From Salvia splendens (lineage: Eukaryota; Streptophyta; Magnoliopsida; Lamiales; Lamiaceae), in assembly GCF_004379255.2 (NCBI RefSeq), contig NC_056049.1:3162001-3226000 (forward strand): a stretch of DNA of 64,000 bases. Reading direction: 5' to 3'. The notes under the pieces were generated by a model that had not been told where the DNA came from, did no database searches, and was given only the letters and a program-made list of their open reading frames with translations. The position numbers and the translations under genes are program-made. The stretch's first letter is position 1, and every line of letters starts with the position of its first letter. Shown here piece after piece: positions 31,881-42,018 of the stretch.

Positions 31881-32957
31881 CTATCTCTCCTTTAGTGGAG
31901 AAGGTGTTCGGCGAGGATGCCTCTGATCGCTATGACCGGGCTTCTTTTTGTCTTCTCTAGATGAGCTGTCTAAAGACCGTTTTCGACGGTCTGCCTCATC
32001 GGCACGAGAAAACTTGTCCGCAATGTCCCACATCTCTTGAGCTGTTTGCGGACCGCACTCCACGAGCTTTCTGTAGAGAGCTCCGGGCAGGATTCCATTT
32101 TGGAATGCCGAAATGACAAGTAGATCATTGAGATTATCTACTTGTAGGCATTCCTTGTGGAATCTCGTCATAAAATCGCTGATCTTTTCGTCGCGACCTT
32201 GACGTATAGAAAGCAGCTGAGCCGAAGTGATCCGGGCTTCCGCTTTCTGAAAGAACCTCCTGTGGAAAGCATCCATGAGATCTCGGTAGGATCTGATGCT
32301 GCCTTGAGGAAGGCTGTCGAACCACCTTCTGGCGTTCCCGATGAGCAGCTCGGGGAACAGCTTGCACATGTGGACCTCATTGAGACCCTGGTTCGCCATA
32401 TTATATTGATAGCGTCCCAGGAAGTCATGAGGATCCTCCAGCCCATCATAAGTCATTGACGGTGCCCGGTAGTTCCGCGTCAAAGGAGTTCGGGTGATAT
32501 CGTCCGAGAACGGAGTCTTTAATGCTCCGTATATGGCGAACCCGACATCTCTTCGGTACGGAGGAGATGGAGTTCTCCTGTGGTTCCGGTACCGAGGAGG
32601 AACAGGAACATGTCGGGGTTGAGGATTCTTTCTCCTGGAAGACACGTCACTACTGCGGTAGTGACTTTCATGCCTAGACGAGGAGGGAGAATCCGTCGTT
32701 GTCTTCTCCGGCTGTTGGCTCTTCTGCAGGAAGGTTAAGAACTCCTCCTGCTTCTCGGCCAAGAACAGCTTGACAGCTTCATTTAAATCGGGCTGCTGGG
32801 AAGACTCGGTGCGATGACTCCTGGAGTGGCTTGTTCCTTCTTCGTGAGAACCGGAGGTAGATGTCTCCCGAGGCCGTTTTTCAGACCTGCGAGCTGGACT
32901 AGCTTCCTCACGGTTATCACGAACGGTATTATGGGTGTTATGTGATCTGGTATGCAT
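31881..32957 (-). pseudogene. Gag fragment of element C
   Basis: From the ATG at 32957 (MHTRSHNTHNT) this matches the first ~345 residues of gag of element B, including the polar N-terminus and the gag core (MANQGLNEVHMCKLFPELLI). Similarity stops at RRTPSPLKER, where the frame runs into sequence from near the end of gag-protease: an internal deletion removed the zinc knuckle and most of the protease. The gag core looks intact. Confidence 0.85.
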
Positions 32958-33015
32958 TTTTTTTGGTGGAGGAGGATCAAAAACTCGCTTTATCACAAAT
33001 TTGGTTCTCTGCTTC

Positions 33016-33030
33016 CCACAGACGGCGCCA
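33016..33030 (-). promoter_or_regulatory. Primer-binding site of element C
   Basis: Sense TGGCGCCGTCTGTGG, one base after the 5' LTR, tRNA-Asp type like element B. Confidence 0.6.
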
Positions 33031-33031
33031 G

Positions 33032-33763
33032 TGATGAAGCGGCGAATTTTTGATGTTTGTAAATGCAGGAAATAAATGAAGATCAACACAGATTTTACGT
33101 GGTTCGATTTACTGAGGTAAATCTACGTCCACGGGGAGAAATGGGGGCAGGTTTGTATTGCTTGATCTGCGAATTACAGCTTACAACACTGGCCTGCTTT
33201 ATGATATTCTCTCTAGAGAGCTTTTTAGAATTTAACAGAAGAAGGAGACTTTATCTATCTGACCTAGGTTCTATTTATACAGTGAACCAAGATCGTGGCA
33301 TGCAGCATTTATTAGGTAGTGGATGTCGTGGAGATCGTGGCGACCTTGCATGGGTCCACTATCCTGCATGAGTTAATGACTGCTTGACACCACTAAATAG
33401 ATCGTCGGTGTAGTGGAGGTGGAAATCTTGCATGAGTCCACTATCTCCTAGTTCGGTCGAATACTGAGACCGAACTGCTGAATTATTGCCGAGCAGCTTT
33501 TGCCGATCTGAGAGTAGAGCTTGATGCCGACCTGAGAGCAGAGCTTGATGAGTTGGCTTTCACCGAGTTGTAGGCTGGGGCCGAACTCTTTGGTTGTGCC
33601 GAACTGAACTCTTTAGTCACGCCGGACTGATACTCTTTAGTCATGCCGAACTGATACTCTGTCTTGGGCTTTACTTGCTGTACTGATACTCTTTAGTCAT
33701 GCCGAACTGATACTCTGTCTTGGGCTTTACTGCTGTTGGGCTTGTTTAGTACGTACTCCATCA
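33032..33763 (-). repeat. 5' LTR of element C
   Basis: 732 bp, TGATGAAGCGGCG to ACTCCATCA on the + strand. Its right end lies 6 bp before the ATG of terpene synthase copy 2. Confidence 0.9.
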
Positions 33764-33769
33764 CTAATC

Positions 33770-35879
33770 ATGGAGGAGGTCATCAGGAGGTCAGCAAACT
33801 ACGAAGCCAGTATCTGGGACGACGATTACATTCAGTCGTTCGCAAGTCCATACACGGTAAAACTAGCATCATTAATTGCAGTTCATGCACACGAACACAT
33901 TGAATGTATTTCACACAATGTGTTGAACATTAATGCAGGGGGAGAAGTACGTTCGCGAAGCTGAGAAGCAGAAAGATCTGGTGAGAATACTGATCCACGA
34001 AACTGAACAAGAGCTCGACCAGCTTCACCTTATCGACAATATGACGAGACTAGGTGTATCTGGCCACTTCAAGGACCTGATAGCTAAACTGTTGACCAAC
34101 ATTTATGAGGCACAAGAATGGTGTGAAAAGGACTTGCATTTCACATCTCTCAAATTCAGACTTCTCAGACAGCATGCTTATCATGTTCCTCAAGGTTAAT
34201 TCTAACACATTTTAATCAAACTAAATTACTAACAATATTTTCTTAACTAACTGACTAACTGATCCTTAACGGATTTGTTGGTGCAGAGGTTTTCTGTAGT
34301 TTGATGGATGAGGAAGGAAATTTCAAGGCCTCCCTTTGTGAAGATGTGAGAGGGCTCGTATCTCTGTATGAAGCTTCGTATCTAAGCATGGAAGGGGAAA
34401 GCATAATGGATTTAGCCAAAGATTTCTCTCTGAATCAACTTGCTCGAAGGCTCGACCAAATCACAGAGCCGTGTCTAAAGGAGCAAGTGAGGCATGCTTT
34501 GGAGGTTCCTCTGCATTGGAGATTGCAGAAGCTAGAAGCCAGGTGGTTCATACAAGCGTACGAGAATACCTCTGAAGCAAACCTTACTCTGGTGGAGCTG
34601 GCTAAGTTGGAGTATAACATGGTACAAGCAACATACCAGCAAGAGCTCAAACGACTTTCAAGGTAAATTAGTTAGTAGTACTAGTTTTTACTTTTTAGTT
34701 AGATTGGAAGCATTCATTGTTGGTGATTTACAATTTTAGTTGGTATAGAGAGACTGGTCTTCCGGAAAAGCTAGGATTTGTTAGGCACCGGTTGGCAGAG
34801 AGCTTCTTGTGGGCTCTGGGATTCGTTCCGGAGCCTCATCTTGGATATTCAAGGGAGATTTTGAGCAAGATTGTTGTTATGATCAACATAATAGACGACA
34901 TATACGACGTATATGGAACCTTGGAAGAACTTCAATTGTTCACTCACACAATTGAGAGGTTGGTTTGATTGCTTCATTTATTCACATGTATCATTGTCAA
35001 TTGCAACCACTAATGCTACTACCTTTAGGTGGGATATTAATTCACTGGACAGCCTTCCAGAATATATGAAGATTTGCTTCTTAGCTCTCTTCAATTCTGT
35101 GAATGAATTGGCTTATCATATACTCAGAGACCAAGGTTTCCTTGTCATCTCTAATCTTAAGAATCTGGTAAAAACATGTGTATATGTTATCTATATACTA
35201 TGATTATGATAATTAATGTATGAGGAAGTTTGGTAGTATGTGTGTTTGTTGTTTCAGTGGGCAGAACTGTGTAGAGCTTACTACTTAGAAGCAGCATGGT
35301 TTCACAGCGGTTATGTCCCAACCACATATGAGTACCTAAATACAGCTTGGATTTCCATTTCTGGCCCTCTACTTCTTTTTTATGGTTACTTCCACCACAA
35401 ATCTTATCAACAAGAATGAATTGAAGAGCTTAGAGCAATATCCTGGCATCATTCGTTGGCCATCCACAGTTCTTCGTCTGGCCGATGACTTGGGAACTTC
35501 ATCTGTAAGAAAACTATGTACTAATTTATAATATAGCTTAAGCCTCAACACATCCATGTATGAATATAGAGTGTTCTTGAACAGGACGAAATGAAACGAG
35601 GGGATGTTCCAAAAACAATGGAGTGCTACATGAAGGAGATGGGATGCTCTGAGGAGGATGCTCGCAAGCATATAAAGCAGGTGATAGACACGGCACTGAA
35701 GCGAATGAAACAAAGAGATATTGATGGAGAATCCCATAAAGAATTTTGGGCAGACTGCCATGAACCTTGGACGAATCTCACTCTGCATGTATCAGCATGG
35801 AGATGGCTTCGGCCTTCCCCATTCCGAAACCAAGAAAAATCTGGTGTCCCTTCTCGTTCAGCCCTTTTCGATGCCTTGA
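33770..35879 (+). pseudogene. Terpene synthase copy 2 (TPS-b type), near-intact with two 1-nt insertions
   Basis: Seven exons with consensus splice sites: 33770-33856, 33939-34194, 34287-34662, 34740-34958, 35029-35167, 35258-35504, 35585-35879. Motifs: RR-x8-W (RRSANYEASIW) at the very N-terminus with no transit peptide, RLSSWY at the exon 3/4 joint, the metal-binding DDIYD in exon 4 ([13 protein letters not shown]), and the second metal site LADDLGTSSDE across exons 6/7. Near 35392 exon 6 has one extra C (247 nt instead of the 246 of copy 1), giving a stop at 35417. Near 35710 exon 7 has one extra A. In the corrected register the end reads MYQHGDGFGLPHSETK and stops at 35877. The role would be cyclising a prenyl diphosphate. 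Lack of a transit peptide suggests a cytosolic enzyme or loss of the first coding part. The two indels may be real or assembly errors. Confidence 0.85.
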
Positions 35880-36410
35880 ATTCCTATGCAGCAGCTTTAA
35901 ACATATGTAGTATTTCAATAAGTATGCCTTGAACTCAACTCATCAATCTGAGTTCTGAACAAGGAGACTAGCTGCTGTTTATTAACTTGTATCCAACATT
36001 CTGTATAATTATCAAGTCTGGTTTCTTATTATGTTGACATTATTGTCCAAAGTTCTCATCTCCCCAAGATCAACATCATAAGTATTTATAGAGATGCCCA
36101 CGACTGAAATCGAAAACAAGAAAAGAAGTAATTAGCACAGAATTCCAAATGTAGCTGAATGATAATCAGCACAAGTTGGTTGAGGGTGTTGTTCAGTTAA
36201 TAATTATTCCATGAACAATCTAGTTTTTAATCCCCTATGATGGGTACAACATAAAAACAATGTGGTTCACGTCCTTTGTTCTTCTTATAAGCACAAGCAT
36301 CTGGCCAGATATTGCGCGCCTCCAGATTTGATTAATTCACCCAAATTCGCCTCAGCACAATGTAAAGCTCAGGCCTGTGACCTTCCTCCCACAATTTCTT
36401 CATTTCAATT
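35880..36410. other. Region between convergent genes
   Basis: This holds the 3' flanks of terpene synthase copy 2 (+) and of the eIF4B-related gene (-). The first ~150 bp resemble the 3' flank of copy 1 (CATCAxxxxTGAGTTCTGAxCAAG). No other gene is visible. Confidence 0.6.
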
Positions 36411-39400
36411 TCAGTAACCATTGATCTGAGGCCTTGGTGTTGGGCCCGTAAGTCTGGAAAAGGGCATCTGATTGCGACCAGGGATGCCTCTAGGGCCAGA
36501 CGCTCGATCAGCAGCAGTTGGATCTGATACTGATTTTGAGAAGGCCTGGGCCAGCTCAACTGCAGATGCTGCTTTCCCAAATCGCATGGGGGCATCTGTT
36601 GGTGCTGGCTTGCCATGTTCAATAGGTTTTCGCCAAGTCTCTGGAGATGGTGCCCTATCCTGTGGCTGTTTTGGTTGCTGGTTCCGATTCTTCTCAGCAT
36701 CTTTATTATTTCTCCATATTTCGCTTTGCTTGTTGTTCCTCCTTTGTGAATCGCTTCTCTCAACATCCAGCTGGTTTTCTCGCCTGTTAGAGTATTTAGC
36801 CATCCTTTGATTGGTAGGAATACCTTCAGACTTTGGAGAAACTTCCTTCACCCTGTAAGTGTAAAAAATGCAAATAAAATACAAGAGTCATTTTCATGAA
36901 TGCCTAAATATCAAGTACAACCATATGTGCAATAACATCCAAAGCTGCACACAAGTAACCAAATACCTCAATGCAGGTTGACCCTCGTAGTTGATTAAGT
37001 CATCTTCAACCCCACGTGCCTTAAGAACCTGCCACATTTCCAGCAATTCTTAACAAAAGCAAAAGCAATACTAGCTTTGAAACTATATGAACTGATTAGA
37101 CGAGACAGAGAATTTTCATATCCCTCTTTTTCTAATGAGAAAAATGCTCAAATACACCAAGAGCTTTGAGATTTTAAATAGAAGGATTGAGATTCTTTGT
37201 TTTCTGAATGTTGTTTTCTGAAACAGAATTCAGGTTCTTTGTTTACAACTACAAGGAGTAAACAAGCTTTCTGAAATGAGATAAAAGTGAACTCACCAAT
37301 TCCCGAGGCCGAGCTTCCCCAAAAACAGTCCCTCTGGAGCAACAAGACAAGCAGAAAATATGTCAGAAGTTATACCTCCCACAGGAGACAAGGATAATTC
37401 AAATAGAAATATGCACACAGATAAAGTTGTGCCGGAACAAAGTAAGTGCAGCCGTTTAACCATTTATTTCAGTGCAAAATCAGCTAAAAATATCCAATTC
37501 AGTGGACCCAACAGATTTGTGTTATATTCGTTGTCCATGTAGAGTGTAAACAATGAGCAATGTGAAACAAAGGCTTCAAGGAAACCATATATTGTCTGGC
37601 AAGTGTAACATAGCTTATCCAAACACAATACTAACAAGCTTTCAAATAAACAAGGAACCTCAAGAAATAGCTATAATTCAGTTCGGCCCTTCCCAAAATG
37701 GCAATAGTACCTAAAGGCTGCATCTAATTCTCTTATAGCCGTTACCTTCAAGAAATAGAGATAACTGACATTCGACTATTTGGGCATTACAAGGTAAAGA
37801 TTATATCATAGAATTTTAAGGGTACAAGAAAATCAGATAAAGATGATCCATGCTGCTCATTGCTCAAGATGAGACTCAGGGTGCAACTGCAACACCATCC
37901 AAGCATTTTTTACTTTTCTTTTAAGCACATTGTTTTCTCTTTTCAAAGCCATCAGATTTGATACACCTCAACATTCAACATTGTCAGTTTACCAAAATAA
38001 CTAGACACATTTGGAGTAGCTGCAATGAAAATAAACAAATAAAACCTGGTAGTAAACCACCAATCAGGTCACAATGCTGCAAAAGGAAAAACAATAGTGG
38101 ATAAACAAATTCATTTCAACTAAAATTGCCTGCCTCACCCCCCTCTTCAGTCCATAGGCAATATTTAATTTTTGTATAGGTTTTAATCTTCAATTAATCT
38201 GCGACCCACTCCGTATAAAGGGACAGGAATTACACCCACTAGGCCACTACAAATAGTGGATAACAAATCCATTTCAACTCCTCACCCCCTCTTGCGTCCA
38301 TAACATCGTGCTTTTTATTGAGGCCTGCAAATGATGATTTTATCAAACTACAGCATTACACAATCACCCCCAACCTCATCCCCCGTACTTGTGCATACTT
38401 CATATATGAATTATGCTTAAGGGCTGAGATTACATATGACCATGCCAGAAACACTTTCAGAAAAGCAAAGCCCAACATCAGCATCCACTAAAGGCTAACC
38501 TAAATTATATCATAAAATTCAATAATGGATACATATCTCTTCACACCCCTCCAAAATTCATTACTCCCTCTATCTGACAGCATAGAATTACTAGAAATAT
38601 ATTGACTATGAGTAGCTTATCTTGGGAGAGACCTGATAAATCAACAAATACTCCCCCTGTCCGTGAATAGGAGTCCCGTTTTTCTATTTTAGTCCGTCCG
38701 CGAATAGGCGTTCCCGGTTCCCTTTACCTTAAATGGTAATATTGTCCGACTCCCACTTCCACTAACTAATTCCAATCACATTTCATTTAAACTAATATAT
38801 ACTAGTGGGACCCATATTCCACTAACACTTTTTCACTCACTTTTCTAAATATTTCTTAAACCCCCCGGGCCGCTAAGGGAATGGGACTCCTAATTGTGGA
38901 CGGAGATTTGACAGAAAATAAAGAGATAACAACAAATTTAAAAAAATCTAAAAGAAAAGAAATACAAACTCTGAACCTTTGACTTCTTTGTTTCCTTCTA
39001 GTTGCTCATGGGATTGAAACCGCGGCTTCAAATTCAGTTTGGGCCGCTCTGGAGCTCGATCACCAACAATAGAGTTTTTAACTTCAAGGTTGTCCTCCAT
39101 GTGGAGATTATCACTAGTCTGCTCATATCTCTGAACTCAAAAATAAAAACAGAAAATGCAATGTTAAAGCTAAACTATGAAGATAAAATATTTAAATAAG
39201 ATTTAAAAGCCTTTTTCACCAATTTACCTGCTTTTGATCAATTGGAGAATTCTATATTTTCCAATGGTTTAGATCTTGGAAGTAATTTGAGCTTAGGTCT
39301 TTCTGACGATTCTGAAGAAAATGCTGACTGAATCGACTGGAAACCGTTAGCAGTAGCAGGAGTGCTTTTCTCATATGAATCCACACGTACGGCAGATTTT

Positions 39401-40758
39401 GCCCTATCATAAGCTTGTGGCACCTCCCTTCCACCACCGTGAAATGTTAGACTTCTTTCGGCATGCACAACCAAACCAACGTCTTGATAGTCTGAGTCAG
39501 CACCACATCTAACCTATTGTAGGTTTTCCTAATGTGTGCATTACTAGAATTATACTCAAACTTCCCTCGGTTTCGGGATGTCCAAAGACTGCAGCATCTT
39601 TTTGAGGATTCATTTGTTGGTTTGAGCTCCACCGACCAGATGAGATCTTCTCGAGTGCACTGGCATGGGCTAACTTTGTCTCGGCCTCTGGAGCTGACCA
39701 TGCAGCAGCTGCAGGCTCTTTCATGCTAGAAGCCTCCTTCCTTATCCCCCCAGGCATTTGGATGTGATCCAGCCACCGATTGCCCAGCATTGCCACCAAC
39801 AACTGGATACTCGACCCATAACTGCGACTGCCACTTAAGTTTGATTGTTGAACTTCGAATTGTGCACTTCAACAACCCTCCCTGCATAAGAGCCACCAGG
39901 GGAGCCAGCTGATAGCTGGGATAACAGGAATGGAAGGACTACTACCAACTCTAGGCACCAGATATAACATTATCTGTCTTATGCTCCATCGCGCGACTCG
40001 GTTGAGAACGAAAGCTTTCATCAGCAATTGTTCTGACGAGGGCCTGAAACACCATCCAAAGGCTTGCGCTCATCCTCATCAAAATTACGACCTATATGGG
40101 AACTATGACTTAGAAATGGGGATTTTCATCAAGGGCCCTAGCTGAGCCAGCAGATGCTGCCGCAGCCGATGTTCAGGCCTTCCTGCCGAGTTACCCCCAT
40201 GACATCTGCCGATCAAATCCAACCACGATCAACAGGCCTTGCAGTCCTGTCAAAATATTGTGTATGATATAAGTGACTAGAGTTTACTCCATAATTTCTA
40301 CAAAAGGCACAACCTTATATACCATCGTAACTCACACGATTCAATCAAGCTAAACAATAATAAGGGTTTTGCAATTCAAAAGTTTCAGAAAACAGAAACC
40401 CGCATAACAGATAGTGAGATCAAATCTAAAGCCTCATTCAGCAATAAGTTAAAGTCTTTCTTCACCAAATACAATAATGGGACACATACCTTAAGATCTA
40501 TTGCAAAAAGGATCAACCGTATAAAAAAAAGTAATCATAAGCGGCTACATGAGATGCGTTGCGAAATATCAAAGCAGATTCAGAAAACCTAGATATAGCA
40601 AAACACATTCCAAAATAAATAGTGGAAAACGACCAAAATTTCAATAAATTAACGCAAAACCAGACTCACACGCCGGGTGCAGAGGGAAGAGGGAGATCGG
40701 AAGGAATCGAGCCACCGTGAAAATCCTTCAGCGTCATCGTTGCCTTCTTCTTCGACAT
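36411..40758 (-). CDS. Plant eIF4B-related protein, large exon frameshifted
   Basis: Exons on the minus strand: 40758-40670, 40246-39228, 39130-38977, 37331-37297, 37028-36967 and 36852-36411; about 600 codons. The start gives MSKKKATMTLKDFHGGSIP. Further recognisable parts are RPVDRG at the start of exon 2, RPKLNLKPR in exon 3, FGEARPREL plus VLKARGVEDD in exons 4/5, and a C-terminal region with RAPSPETWRKPIE, FGKAASAVELAQAFSKSVSD and PFSRLTGPTPRPQINGY. The FGxARPRExVL motif occurs in plant eIF4B-type proteins, so I link it to translation initiation, without proof. Exon 2 has about eight or more 1-nt frame changes (for example near 40223, 40192 and 40110), each preserving recognisable protein on both sides. 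The other exons are clean. Either pseudogenisation confined to one exon or consensus errors would explain this. Confidence 0.7.
38651..38905. mobile_element. Stowaway-like MITE in intron 3 of the eIF4B-related gene
   Basis: The left end CTCCCCCTGTCCGTGAATAG and right end ATTGTGGACGGAG are inverted copies with GGAGTCCC/GGGACTCC inside. It is preceded by TA. The interior is A/T-rich and non-coding. It lies within the 1.6-kb intron 37332-38976. Confidence 0.6.
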
Positions 40759-42018
40759 TTTCCCCTCACTTCCGCTCTCCAAATTATCGAATAAATGGGA
40801 TTGTATTATACCAATATAAATATAAATATAAATATATATACGGATTAAACGAATCTCTACAAATCGATTAGCAAAGAGATTAAGAGAAGACGATAAGAAA
40901 AACCATGGGACAGATATATCTGTCACGGAATCGACGGAGCGAATAAATTGAATCAATCAAGGGCAGAAGAAGGATGGTGGTAGAAGCGATTTGAGATTTG
41001 GGTGAAGGGTTTGGAAACTAAGTGTTGTACATTTAGCGAGGCTTCATTTTCTATCTCCTCCGCTTTCCCGTGTTGTACTTTCACAGAACACTGCCACGCG
41101 TTCTCGATTTTTTTTTCATTTTCACATTTGAAAATAAATATGCTAAAATTAAAAATTGCCATTATTAAATAGATCTTCCCATGTTTAAAAATGGAAAATC
41201 TAAGATTCAACACTGCATTTATTTATACAAACTCCAAACCTTGGTATTTTCTCTTTTAGGACGAAATAAAATACCGTAATTAGCATTTGAAGTCGATTCA
41301 ACAATGATTTCAACATTTCTTGTTTCGGCAAATCAAATCAATATTATTATCTTACTATAAAAGGCTTGGCGTAATATATGGTTGATAAAAAATCATTAAA
41401 TTCAGTATTTTGATTTGCGTAATTTAGCGTGTGATGGTCTGATGGATTGTTATTTATGACATAAAATTTTGATTGTTTAGTTAACTTTACTGGATACTAG
41501 TGTCTAAAACGACAGTGTTTCACAATTACTTTTGCAAGGATTTTCTGAAACAAAAGTTTAACTTACAATTGAAAGAAATTTTAGAAATAACAAAAATTCA
41601 TATTTTATGAATTCATTTTATTTAACTACACTAAGTACATCGAAAAATTGGTGAGGTAAAAAAATACTATATGAATATTTTTTTTTTTTTTGTAAATTAG
41701 TGTAAGTTCAAATTCTAATGTTGAACATCAATTTTTCAGGTACCTTTGTAGAATTGAAATGTATCGTTGGTATGCTCTTGATCGTACCTTTTCTAATGGT
41801 ATATTGTAGTATATAAATTCACATTTCAATTAAAAATGAAATTATAGAGTTCCGTGACATCACCTTTCAAGCAATTTTGAATGATAAAAACCCAACATTA
41901 CTATAAAAAAGCCATCTTATGAGATAGGAAAAAATGACATTACACAGTTTTTCCAAGAATGGAGTATAAGAAGCAGCAGAATTAATGGTATGAAAAACTA
42001 TCAAGTGGAAGACTATGT
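40759..42018. other. Intergenic region
   Basis: The promoter and 5' leader side of the eIF4B-related gene (just right of 40758), then A/T-rich sequence up to the stop of the zinc-finger gene. A short (ATAAAT)n tract lies near 40817-40845. No gene is visible. Confidence 0.55.

Larger units (their letters stand above)
29872..33763 (-). mobile_element. Deleted LTR retrotransposon C, between upstream region and ATG of terpene synthase copy 2
   Basis: A 3.9-kb relative of element B with LTRs at 33032-33763 (5') and 29872-30594 (3'). The flanking pentamers TTAAT (29867-29871) and CTAAT (33764-33768) are a near-perfect target duplication. Internally only the gag N-terminal part and a C-terminal scrap of pol remain; protease, reverse transcriptase, RNase H and the integrase core are deleted. 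It keeps LTRs, primer-binding site and polypurine tract, so it could only move with enzymes supplied by a full copy. The LTRs carry an extra ~54-bp tandem duplication (GTACTGATACTCTTTAGTCA) absent from B. Confidence 0.92.
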
